This document shows, one piece after another, positions 16,047 through 23,361 of a DNA stretch of 43,506 bases; position 1 is the stretch's first letter; each line of letters starts with the position of its first letter. Under the pieces are notes generated by a model. That model made no database searches. It was not told the origin of the DNA and saw only the letters and a list, made by a program, of their open reading frames with translations. This stretch comes from Bacteroidales bacterium (GTDB lineage: Bacteria > Bacteroidota > Bacteroidia > Bacteroidales > JAADJA01), in NCBI GenBank assembly GCA_030596605.1, contig JAUVJI010000014.1, forward strand, positions 1 through 43,506, given 5' to 3'. The position numbers and the translations under genes are program-made.

Positions 16047-17279
16047 TTAAATCTTCTCTAAAGCTTTCAACCTCTGCAACAACGGTGGATGCGAATAATA
16101 AAAGAATACATAAGCAGGGTGGGGGCGCAGGTTGCTTAAATGATTTACCGAAAGTTTTATAAGTGCATCCTGTAAAGACTTGGGTTTGAAATTTTCTCCC
16201 GCATAGCGGTCTGCGGCAAATTCATTTTTCCTGGACATTATATTCATTGCCAATCCAAGGATCAGGGACAAGGGACTGTACAGCAACCCAAATGCAAGGA
16301 TACCGAGATGGAAACTTCCCTCATTAGCTCCAAGGGCTTGAGAAAGAACTGGATTTCCAATGAACAGTGATAAGATGTAAAGCATTAAACCCGTTTGCAG
16401 AAGAGAAATAATGGTTCCCGTTAAAGTATGTTTCTTTTTGTAATGACCAATTTCATGGGCCAGAACCCCAACGAGTTCTTCATCTGTATGATCCTTGATC
16501 AAGGTGTCGAATAAAACGATCCTTTTTTTAGATCCGAGACCTGTGAAATAAGCATTTGCCTTGGTCGACCGTTTTGAACCATCCATCACAAAAATGTTTT
16601 TAAGCTTAAACCCAACCTTTTGTGCAAAGGATTCAATCGCAGACCTTAATATGCCATCTTCAAGTGGAATTTGTTTATTGAACATGGGAACAATTATGTT
16701 GGAGTAGAACATGGTCATAAAAATGGTAAAAACACCTATTACTGCCCATGCTATCAGCCAGAACCATTCACCTGTTGACTCATAAATCCAAACGATCAAA
16801 GATAGTAATCCTCCACCTATAATGGCTGCAAGAAGCCAACCTTTCAATTTATCCAGAATAAAGGTTTTTGGTGTGGTTTTATTAAATCCGAATTTTTCTT
16901 CAATGACAAATGTGCTGTAAATTGATAATGGAGTTGTAAGAATATCGGCTGCAAATCCAAGTATACCAAAGAACATCAAGGCCATTAAAATTGGATTTTC
17001 TGTAAAATTCCTCACATAATTATCAAGCCATGCAAAACCGCCCAGGTAAAGCATCAGCAACATGGCAATCAGGCTAAGAGAGCTTGTAATTAATGAAAAT
17101 CGTGTTTTAACTTTTTCATAATCCTGCGACTTTTTGTATTTCTCTGCATCATAAATTCCATCCAGTTCTTTAGGGAGTTCGTTATTCCAATAGGTGCTGT
17201 TTAAATAATCGAGTACCCGCTCAAGTATATAATCAAACAAAATGATAGCTATGATGATATAAAAAATGGTTTGTCCCAT
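16047..17279 (-). CDS. M48-family membrane metalloprotease (Ste24/CAAX protease type)
   Basis: Integral membrane zinc metallopeptidase of the Ste24 type. The zinc motif HEIGH lies at residues 275-279 with the third ligand Glu353 in NEFAADRYA. Hydrophobic segments at about 5-20, 63-85, 95-115, 147-165, 170-195, 290-310 and 325-345 give the expected multi-helix barrel. The GSKRSTKANAYFTGLG block before the zinc site is also family-typical. The 410-residue length matches full-length Ste24-like proteins. Bacterial homologues lack prenylated substrates and are thought to act in membrane-protein quality control. It is monocistronic, with a -7 box at 17302-17309; all catalytic residues are present. 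Confidence 0.95.
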   Translation of the reverse strand: MGQTIFYIIIAIILFDYILERVLDYLNSTYWNNELPKELDGIYDAEKYKKSQDYEKVKTRFSLITSSLSLIAMLLMLYLGGFAWLDNYVRNFTENPILMALMFFGILGFAADILTTPLSIYSTFVIEEKFGFNKTTPKTFILDKLKGWLLAAIIGGGLLSLIVWIYESTGEWFWLIAWAVIGVFTIFMTMFYSNIIVPMFNKQIPLEDGILRSAIESFAQKVGFKLKNIFVMDGSKRSTKANAYFTGLGSKKRIVLFDTLIKDHTDEELVGVLAHEIGHYKKKHTLTGTIISLLQTGLMLYILSLFIGNPVLSQALGANEGSFHLGILAFGLLYSPLSLILGLAMNIMSRKNEFAADRYAGENFKPKSLQDALIKLSVNHLSNLRPHPAYVFFYYSHPPLLQRLKALEKI

Positions 17280-17301
17280 GTATAAATATATTTGAAGGGT
17301 G

Positions 17302-17309
17302 CAAATTTA
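17302..17309 (-). promoter_or_regulatory. Bacteroidota -7 box of the M48 protease gene
   Basis: TAAATTTG on the minus strand, 22 bases upstream of the start codon. Confidence 0.55.
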
Positions 17310-17381
17310 TGAATTTCATAATAAGTTGTATGATACCTGAAATACTTGGGAATAACATTTTTTAATTAATTCTAAAAGAGG

Positions 17382-17471
17382 GAACGCTGATTACGCAGAT
17401 TTAGCAGATTTCCGCTGATAGATAAAGGTATTAATCTGTGAGGATCCTAAAAATCAGCGCCATCAGCGTTC
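17382..17471. repeat. Intergenic repeat with terminal 10-bp inverted repeats
   Basis: GAACGCTGAT (17382-17391) and ATCAGCGTTC (17462-17471) are exact complements bounding about 90 bp that also contain CGCAGATTTAGCAGATTT and AAATCAGCG motifs. This composition is a common noncoding dispersed repeat type in Bacteroidota genomes. It fills much of the 309-bp gap between the M48 protease and yicC genes. Confidence 0.7.
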
Positions 17472-17562
17472 TATTAGGATTTTATTGAAAATTTTGTCTT
17501 GCCCTGGATTCTTTAAAGGAATATGAGATAATTACAATCTGTTTTATCAATCAGTAAATTAA

Positions 17563-17570
17563 TACCTTTG
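17563..17570 (+). promoter_or_regulatory. Bacteroidota -7 box of yicC
   Basis: TACCTTTG, matching TAnnTTTG, 18 bases before the yicC ATG at 17589. Confidence 0.65.
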
Positions 17571-17588
17571 TTCCTAAAATAAGTGGAT

Positions 17589-18464
17589 ATGATAAAATCA
17601 ATGACGGGTTTTGGTAAAGCCGAATGCGAGTGTCAAAACCGGAAAATAGTAATTGAAATTAAATCTTTAAACAGCAAACAACTCGATATCAATGCACGTA
17701 TCCCCAATGGGTATCGTGAAAAAGAGGTTGAGATCAGGAATTTGATTTCCAGTAAGCTTAAAAGGGGTAAGGTGGATTTCCAGCTTTCTATTGACAATAC
17801 AGGAGATGTATCAAATTTTTCTATCAATAAAGATCTTGCCAGGAAATATTACAGGGAGCTAAAAGAATTATCGGGAGATTTTGAAGAGAAAGATTTTTCG
17901 GATTACCTGACAGTAGTAATGCGGTTACCGGATGTGTTGGTTCCTGAAAAAGACGAGATCGGTGAGCAGGAATGGGAATTATTACTTGAGAGCATAGAAA
18001 ACGCAATTGATAAGGTTGATGAATTCAGGATTGAGGAGGGCAAATCGTTGGAGGAAGATGTGAAATACAGGAATGAAAATATATTAAACCTACTTTTGGA
18101 AATTGATCCTTATGAAAAAGAAAGAATAAAAAACCTGCAGCAAAAAATCAAAAAGGATCTTTACGAAATAGCCAATAAGGAAGATATCGATAAAAACCGC
18201 TTTGAACAGGAACTGGTTTATTACCAGGATAAACTGGATATTACTGAAGAGAAGGTCAGGCTAAAAAAGCATTGTGAATATTTTGTGGAAACATTAAACG
18301 AGAAAGGATCGCAGGGGAAAAAGCTGATCTTTATTTCCCAGGAAATGGGCAGAGAAATAAATACGCTTGGTTCGAAAGCATCGGAAGCCAATATTCAGAA
18401 GATTGTGGTGCAAATGAAAGATGAACTGGAAAAGATCAAAGAGCAGTTGTTTAATATCCTGTAG
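17589..18464 (+). CDS. yicC: YicC/YloC-family endoribonuclease-like protein
   Basis: Member of the YicC/YloC family; some members have been shown to be endoribonucleases acting on RNA in stationary phase. The N-terminal signature MIKSMTGFGKAE and the C-terminal DUF1732 block (SQEMGREINTLGSKASEANI) are both intact, and the length of 291 residues is usual. An in-frame GTG at 17583 lies two codons upstream, but the ATG at 17589 matches the conserved family start. It begins a same-strand run yicC, DUF433, gmk, MDR. yicC next to gmk is a common bacterial pairing, here interrupted by the DUF433 gene. The TACCTTTG promoter box is 18 bp upstream. Confidence 0.94.
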   Translation: MIKSMTGFGKAECECQNRKIVIEIKSLNSKQLDINARIPNGYREKEVEIRNLISSKLKRGKVDFQLSIDNTGDVSNFSINKDLARKYYRELKELSGDFEEKDFSDYLTVVMRLPDVLVPEKDEIGEQEWELLLESIENAIDKVDEFRIEEGKSLEEDVKYRNENILNLLLEIDPYEKERIKNLQQKIKKDLYEIANKEDIDKNRFEQELVYYQDKLDITEEKVRLKKHCEYFVETLNEKGSQGKKLIFISQEMGREINTLGSKASEANIQKIVVQMKDELEKIKEQLFNIL

Positions 18465-18508
18465 GTGAAGTGTTCGTTTTTTCTTATTTTGTAATAAATA
18501 AGTTAAGT

Positions 18509-18745
18509 ATGTCAGGAATAACCGAAAGAATAACAATAAATCCGGAAGTCTGCAACGGAAAACCAACGATAAGAGGAATGCGGATTACTGTTAAGACGAT
18601 CATGGAATATATTGCAGCCGGCGAAAGTTTTGAAAATATATTGCAGGCATATCCTGTTTTAACAAAGGAGGATATAAAAGCAGCAGTTGAGTTTACCACC
18701 CTGCTACTCGACAAAACTAATTCTGCAAGAGTAGAACCAGTCTGA
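18509..18745 (+). CDS. DUF433 antitoxin-like small DNA-binding protein
   Basis: A 78-residue DUF433 protein: ITINPEVCNGKPTIRGMRITV at residues about 8-28, the conserved 'GKP.I.GTR..V' region, then a helix-rich segment (IMEYIAAGESFENILQAYPVLTKEDIKAAVEF). DUF433 proteins have a winged-helix-like DNA-binding fold and often act as antitoxins of PIN-like DUF5615 (VapC45-type) toxins. No DUF5615 gene follows, so this is an orphan. The ATG at 18509 matches the family start; an in-frame GTG at 18470 would add unrelated residues. It sits 44 bp after yicC and 61 bp before gmk, splitting that conserved pair. Confidence 0.85.
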   Translation: MSGITERITINPEVCNGKPTIRGMRITVKTIMEYIAAGESFENILQAYPVLTKEDIKAAVEFTTLLLDKTNSARVEPV

Positions 18746-18806
18746 TGTATATGCAGTCACAAAAGAATCTTGAACTTTTGTTTTAGTTATTATTGAAGAT
18801 CAAGTT

Positions 18807-19376
18807 ATGAGTGAAAAAGGTAAATTAATTATTTTTTCCGCTCCTTCTGGAGCCGGTAAAACAACTATTGTGCAACATCTTCTTAAATCCATCCCTGATC
18901 TTGAATTCTCTATTTCTGCGGCCAGCAGAAAAATCAGGCCGAATGAGGTAGATGGAAAAGATTATTATTTTATCCCTGTTGATGAATTCAAGGTAAAAAT
19001 TGAGAATAATGAATTTCTGGAGTGGGAGGAAGTGTATAAAGACCACTATTATGGAACTTTAAAATCGGAGGTTGAAAGGATTTGGGCAAAGGGAAAACAT
19101 GTCATTTTTGATGTGGATGTGGTAGGAGGATTGAATATTAAAAAGTTTTATAGAAATAAGGCTTTAGCTGTATTTGTAATGCCACCTACAGTTGGGCATT
19201 TGGAACAAAGGCTCCGTGACAGGTCGACAGAGAATGAAAAAGATCTGACAAAAAGGATTGAAAAAGCGGAACATGAGCTACCCTTTGCTGAAAAATTTGA
19301 TAAAATAATTGTTAATGATCATTTACAAACTGCTTTAAAAGAAGCCAGGGAAATGGTTTATGATTTCTTAAGTTAG
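18807..19376 (+). CDS. gmk: Guanylate kinase
   Basis: Cytosolic ATP-dependent phosphorylation of GMP to GDP, downstream of GuaB in guanine nucleotide synthesis. The P-loop is SAPSGAGKTT (about residues 11-20). GMP-binding elements are SAASRKIRPNEVDGKDYYF and the EWEEVYKDHYYGT segment, and DVDVVGG precedes the lid (LRDRSTENEKDLTKRI). The 189 residues match the family. The usual SxTTRxxR motif reads SAASRKIR, a substitution tolerated in many Bacteroidota homologues. It lies between the DUF433 gene and an oxidoreductase. In many relatives gmk is followed by nadD, which is absent here. Confidence 0.97.
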   Translation: MSEKGKLIIFSAPSGAGKTTIVQHLLKSIPDLEFSISAASRKIRPNEVDGKDYYFIPVDEFKVKIENNEFLEWEEVYKDHYYGTLKSEVERIWAKGKHVIFDVDVVGGLNIKKFYRNKALAVFVMPPTVGHLEQRLRDRSTENEKDLTKRIEKAEHELPFAEKFDKIIVNDHLQTALKEAREMVYDFLS

Positions 19377-19387
19377 TTTTTGATAAT

Positions 19388-20407
19388 ATGAATGAAATTC
19401 CAAAAAAATCGCGGGCTGTAATTCTATCGGACTATAACAGGAACCTGATCAGGGCAATCATCGGAATGATAGTGGGTGAAAGAGATATTCCTGCTTTGAA
19501 AAAGGATGAAGTTTTGATAAAAATGGAGGCTGCTCCGTGTAATCCATCCGATATTGCTTTTATAAGAGGCGGTTATAATATAAAGAAAAGTGTGCCGGCT
19601 GTCCCGGGTTTTGAAGGAGCAGGCGTGGTGGTAGATGCAGGCAGTAATGCCAAATACTTAATTGGTAAAAGGATTAGTAGTTTCATTCAGGAGGATAAAG
19701 ACGGAACATGGGCCAATTATTTTATCGCCAATAAAAAAGACTGTATTGTTCTCAAGGATGAATTAAATTTTGAACAGGGGGCCTGTTTATCAATTAATCC
19801 ATTCACCGCTTATGGTTTGGTTGAATTGGCTGAAGAAAAAAATTGCACGGCAATTGTTCAAAATGCTTCAGGAGGTCAGGTGGCGGAGTTTGTTCGTGTT
19901 TTGGCAGGTCTTAAGGAAATAGAGGTTGTTGATATTGTCAGAAAGGAGGAGCAAATAGAATGGCTCAAACAAAAGGGCGCTAAAAATGTGCTTGATTCAA
20001 CGGACGAGAATTTCAAACAAAAACTGAAATCTTTGGCCAATGATCTCAAGGTCGGGATCGCTTTTGACGCAGTTGGTGGAGATATGACTGGAATCCTGCT
20101 GAATGCTTTGCCTGTAAAATCAGAAGTTGTGCTTTATGGTGGATTGGCAGGAGTATCTGTCCAGGAACTAAATCCATTTAATATAATTTTCCAGGGTAAA
20201 AAACTCAGTGGTTTTAATCTTACTGAATGGATTGAAAATAAGGGCAAAGAAGAATTTGAAAAGATCAATCATGAAATCCAGGATTTGATCATTGAAGGGA
20301 AAGTGAAAACAGAGATCCAGGCAATATTTAAACTGGATGATGTGGTTGAAGGAGTGAGAACATATATTAAGTCTATGTCTGGGGGTAAAGTTTTGTTCAC
20401 AGCTTAG
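19388..20407 (+). CDS. MDR-family zinc-independent NAD(P)H oxidoreductase
   Basis: Medium-chain dehydrogenase/reductase of the quinone-oxidoreductase or enoyl-reductase type. The GroES-like N-domain holds EVLIKMEAAPCNPSDIAFIRGGY and PAVPGFEGAGVVVDAG. The nucleotide-binding domain begins near residue 150 (AIVQNASGGQVAEFVRVLAG), where the usual AxGGVG motif is altered to ASGGQV, followed by GIAFDAVGGDMTG and the C-terminal GKVLFTA end. No structural zinc cysteine cluster is visible. At 339 residues the length is normal. It starts 11 bp after gmk, so is probably co-transcribed. Substrate cannot be told; mitochondrial-type trans-2-enoyl-CoA reductase or quinone reductase relatives are possible. 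Confidence 0.85.
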   Translation: MNEIPKKSRAVILSDYNRNLIRAIIGMIVGERDIPALKKDEVLIKMEAAPCNPSDIAFIRGGYNIKKSVPAVPGFEGAGVVVDAGSNAKYLIGKRISSFIQEDKDGTWANYFIANKKDCIVLKDELNFEQGACLSINPFTAYGLVELAEEKNCTAIVQNASGGQVAEFVRVLAGLKEIEVVDIVRKEEQIEWLKQKGAKNVLDSTDENFKQKLKSLANDLKVGIAFDAVGGDMTGILLNALPVKSEVVLYGGLAGVSVQELNPFNIIFQGKKLSGFNLTEWIENKGKEEFEKINHEIQDLIIEGKVKTEIQAIFKLDDVVEGVRTYIKSMSGGKVLFTA

Positions 20408-20461
20408 TTCAAAGTTTATAAAATCGAAATCAATATCATATCAGTTTTACTTATTTGTTTC

Positions 20462-21601
20462 TTAGTAAATGATCAGTTTTTTCTGTGATACAGAGTTTCT
20501 ATCCCTTATGATCAAAATGTAGGTTCCCGAAGGTAAATGTCTCAGGTCATATTTCAATTCAATATATGAATTAGCATCACTAATCTGCTCCCTGAAAACG
20601 ACCTGCCCTGTAACATCAATAATCGATACATCAATATCAAGATGATTTAGTTCCCTTATGGAAAGCGTAAAAAGACCATTTGAAGGATTAGGGTAGATGT
20701 TGATATTCTGATCAGCAAGTTTGTTATCCTCTACACCAAAAAGATCAAGATCAATAAAACTCAGTGAATGACCGCCCCAGTTACAAACAACAAGATGATT
20801 GTCATGTCCGACACACATCCCGAACGGCCGGTTATTATCATTTGATATTTCATATTTCCAGCTATTTATAAGATTGGATTTGTACACCGGCTCATTTCCC
20901 CAGACTCCATCGAGAGTGCCCCAGCTTGAAATATAAAAATGACCATCAGGATGCATGATGACACCCTCAAGGTAGCCATTGGCATAAAAAACAGTTGTAA
21001 TGTCACCACCTTCCGGGCTAATGGATTTTAGATAGGAAACACTAGATTGACTATGGGTAAAGATTACCCTGTCATTTATATTATCATAACAAACACCGAA
21101 TGGTTTTAAAATTTGAGTTACCAGGTCGGTAAGTTCCTGCGATGCTATATTAAATTTGTGAACAATTCCGTTCGAACCACCGCTACGAGTATTACCAATA
21201 TACAAATTGCCATTATTGTCGGTATCTATCAGGTCGAGGTAAGTGTTACCGGTCGAAACCTCAAAATTCAATACTTGATTTCCTGAATTCAGGTCAATTC
21301 CCTTAATGTAAGATGGCAATTGATCAGATCCCCAGATGCTGAGATTATTAGTAAAATACAAAACATTATCCACCAGGCACAAACCGCCGGGATAATTCAA
21401 ACCATCAACATACTTTTCTATAACATCCCCATCAAGGTTTAGTTTCAAAATATATCCTGCACTAGTATCAGCCCAGTTCGTTACATAGTAATGTTCGGCT
21501 TCTTCGTGGAATACAATATCAACCGGGTAACTAAGGGTGTCCTGTGCTAGTGAATATAATGGGAAAATTAGAATGAGTACAATGTATTTAATAAGTTTCA
21601 T
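20462..21601 (-). CDS. Secreted beta-propeller (NHL/SMP-30-like) protein with T9SS type A domain
   Basis: Secreted protein: signal peptide MKLIKYIVLILIFPLYSLAQ, then a six-bladed-type propeller (about residues 25-285) with repeated 'YPVDIVF..YYVTNW', 'YPGGLCLVDNVLYFTNN', 'KPFGVCYDNINDRVIFTH' and 'RPFGMCVGHDNHLVVCNWGG' blades. The C-terminal 80 residues form a T9SS type A sorting domain (NINIYPNPSNGLFTLSI, then DVTGQVV, LPSGTYILII and KKLIIY), directing export through the PorV-containing system and surface attachment or release. The SMP-30/NHL fold can be enzymatic, but no catalytic metal ligands stand out. It is downstream of the glycosyltransferase on the same strand, with its own TAACTTTG box at 21615-21622. 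Confidence 0.88.
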   Translation of the reverse strand: MKLIKYIVLILIFPLYSLAQDTLSYPVDIVFHEEAEHYYVTNWADTSAGYILKLNLDGDVIEKYVDGLNYPGGLCLVDNVLYFTNNLSIWGSDQLPSYIKGIDLNSGNQVLNFEVSTGNTYLDLIDTDNNGNLYIGNTRSGGSNGIVHKFNIASQELTDLVTQILKPFGVCYDNINDRVIFTHSQSSVSYLKSISPEGGDITTVFYANGYLEGVIMHPDGHFYISSWGTLDGVWGNEPVYKSNLINSWKYEISNDNNRPFGMCVGHDNHLVVCNWGGHSLSFIDLDLFGVEDNKLADQNINIYPNPSNGLFTLSIRELNHLDIDVSIIDVTGQVVFREQISDANSYIELKYDLRHLPSGTYILIIRDRNSVSQKKLIIY

Positions 21602-21614
21602 AATGTTTTTTTTG

Positions 21615-21622
21615 CAAAGTTA
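21615..21622 (-). promoter_or_regulatory. Bacteroidota -7 box of the propeller T9SS cargo gene
   Basis: TAACTTTG on the minus strand, 13 bases upstream of the start codon, implying a very short leader. Confidence 0.55.
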
Positions 21623-21629
21623 TAATTAT

Positions 21630-23228
21630 CTACTTGCAATATTTATTTAAAATCACTTCCGCTTGTTTTGATCCGAGTTCTGTGGCTCGCTGCCAATCTT
21701 TGCAGGCTGCTTCAGATTGATTGAGGTAGTAGTTAGCATTGCCGCGGTTATAAATGGCATCGGCATATTCAGGTTCCAGTTCAATGGCTTTGGTAAAATC
21801 TTCAAGGGCGCCTTCAAAATCCTGCATGCTGCCTTTAATAATTCCACGATTATTATATGCCATAGTGTATGAAGGATTTAATTTTATCGCTTCGTTAAAA
21901 TCAACCAATGCTCCCTGGTAGTCCCTGCCTAAGTCCCTTATGTTTCCCCTGAAAAAATAACCGATAGACACATCCACATCAGAGCGGTCTTTCTCAATTA
22001 CATCCGTAATCATGGTAACAGCATTTTTCCATACGCTATTTCGTTGGTATGCTGAAGTTGAAAGAAAAATAAACCAGGCTATAAAAACAATTACAACCGG
22101 AGTTTTATAATTCCTGAGTAGTTTATGTTGCCCATCCATAACCCTGATGTAGAATTGCCCGAGAATGAAGAATATCCCCAAATAGGGGAGATAAGTATAA
22201 CGGTCGGCAAGCATCAACATCCGCGACCAAAGCAAAGGCAAAACAACTGAGATGGTTATTAAAAAGAACAGCATACCGAAATAAACATCCTTTTTTAATT
22301 TCCCTGATTTAATAATATTGAATACCAGAAAAGCAAATAAAACAACACCAAAATAATATTGCCATGGAAGCAAACCGCCTTCTTTAACAGGGTAAGCATA
22401 TACTGCCGACAAGTTAACCGGAGTAAATAATTTTACTATGTAAAATACGATGGAATAAATGAACAATACAAGCCGGTCGATAATAGTATAGTCTACATTT
22501 AAATTTTTTATATGTCCGTATTCTGAGGCAGCATTGATGGAGATGTATCCGAAGATAATAGAAATGATAAAAAAGGGTATTTTTTCAAAAATTGCTTTCC
22601 TGTCGAATTTTCTTTTATATAAATAGTCGAACAATATCAATACCACCGGTAAGGTAACTGCCATCGATTTTGAAAAACATGAAAGGACAAAAAATGCCAG
22701 TGAGATAAAGATGTTTACAAGTGTTTTGTTCTCGAGGTATTTCAAATAAAAAATGAGTGATGCAAGGTAAAATACCGAATACAATCCATTGCTACGGGTT
22801 GCGATCCATGAAACCGCTTCAACATGCATGGGGTGAATGGCAAACAGTAGGGTGACGATGATGGAAACCTCAATACGTTTTGAAATTTTTGAAAACAAAA
22901 GAAACACCAAAGCAATATTGATAAGATGAAGTAATAAATTGGTGGTATGATAGGGGACGGGATTGGTTTGTGATAAGGTGGAATTGATGGATAAACTTAG
23001 TACTGCCAGGGGCTGATACATCCCTAAATAATAGGTTGAAAAGAACTCCCTGAAATTGAAATTCCGGATGTCTTCGTTGGTTATATATTCACCATCATCC
23101 CAGCCATATAGAATTTCGCTGTTGATGGAGTTGGAGAATATAATTATGGTAAACAGCAATATGACTGTTAAACTGATAAGTCCGGCTTTTTTATTATTGT
23201 TATTAATATTTCCAGGGGTTGAGGACAT
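21630..23228 (-). CDS. TMTC-like GT-C glycosyltransferase with C-terminal TPRs
   Basis: Polytopic membrane glycosyltransferase of the GT-C type, resembling eukaryotic TMTC O-mannosyltransferases and their bacterial relatives. After a short cytoplasmic N-terminus there is a first transmembrane helix and then the acidic catalytic-type loop YGWDDGEYI (about residues 41-49). Later come PYHTTNLLLHL and the family-typical HPMHVEAVSW near residue 132, with about ten further helices to about residue 395. Three TPRs (about 405-525) close the protein (SIGYFFRGNIRDLGRDYQGA, AYNNRGIIKGSMQDFEGA, AIYNRGNANYYLNQSEAAC). The likely role is transfer of a sugar from a polyprenyl-phosphate donor to exported proteins; T9SS cargo is a conceivable target but that is inference. 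The -7 box is at 23255-23262. Confidence 0.85.
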   Translation of the reverse strand: MSSTPGNINNNNKKAGLISLTVILLFTIIIFSNSINSEILYGWDDGEYITNEDIRNFNFREFFSTYYLGMYQPLAVLSLSINSTLSQTNPVPYHTTNLLLHLINIALVFLLFSKISKRIEVSIIVTLLFAIHPMHVEAVSWIATRSNGLYSVFYLASLIFYLKYLENKTLVNIFISLAFFVLSCFSKSMAVTLPVVLILFDYLYKRKFDRKAIFEKIPFFIISIIFGYISINAASEYGHIKNLNVDYTIIDRLVLFIYSIVFYIVKLFTPVNLSAVYAYPVKEGGLLPWQYYFGVVLFAFLVFNIIKSGKLKKDVYFGMLFFLITISVVLPLLWSRMLMLADRYTYLPYLGIFFILGQFYIRVMDGQHKLLRNYKTPVVIVFIAWFIFLSTSAYQRNSVWKNAVTMITDVIEKDRSDVDVSIGYFFRGNIRDLGRDYQGALVDFNEAIKLNPSYTMAYNNRGIIKGSMQDFEGALEDFTKAIELEPEYADAIYNRGNANYYLNQSEAACKDWQRATELGSKQAEVILNKYCK

Positions 23229-23254
23229 ATAATTTTACCATTAATCAAACAGGC

Positions 23255-23262
23255 CAAAATTA
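23255..23262 (-). promoter_or_regulatory. Bacteroidota -7 box of the TMTC-like gene
   Basis: TAATTTTG on the minus strand, 26 bases upstream of the start codon. Confidence 0.5.
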
Positions 23263-23361
23263 AGGAATTTGCTTTTTATCAACCTGTAGAGTAAAGAAAG
23301 TTGTGAATAAATGTTATTTTTCGTTTTTAAATCCTAATTTTACATCTCAAAAATTTATACT

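Noticed and set aside
17382-17471. Possible riboswitch or small RNA in the gap before yicC
   Set aside because: The inverted-repeat element matches the style of common dispersed intergenic repeats and has no recognised aptamer core.
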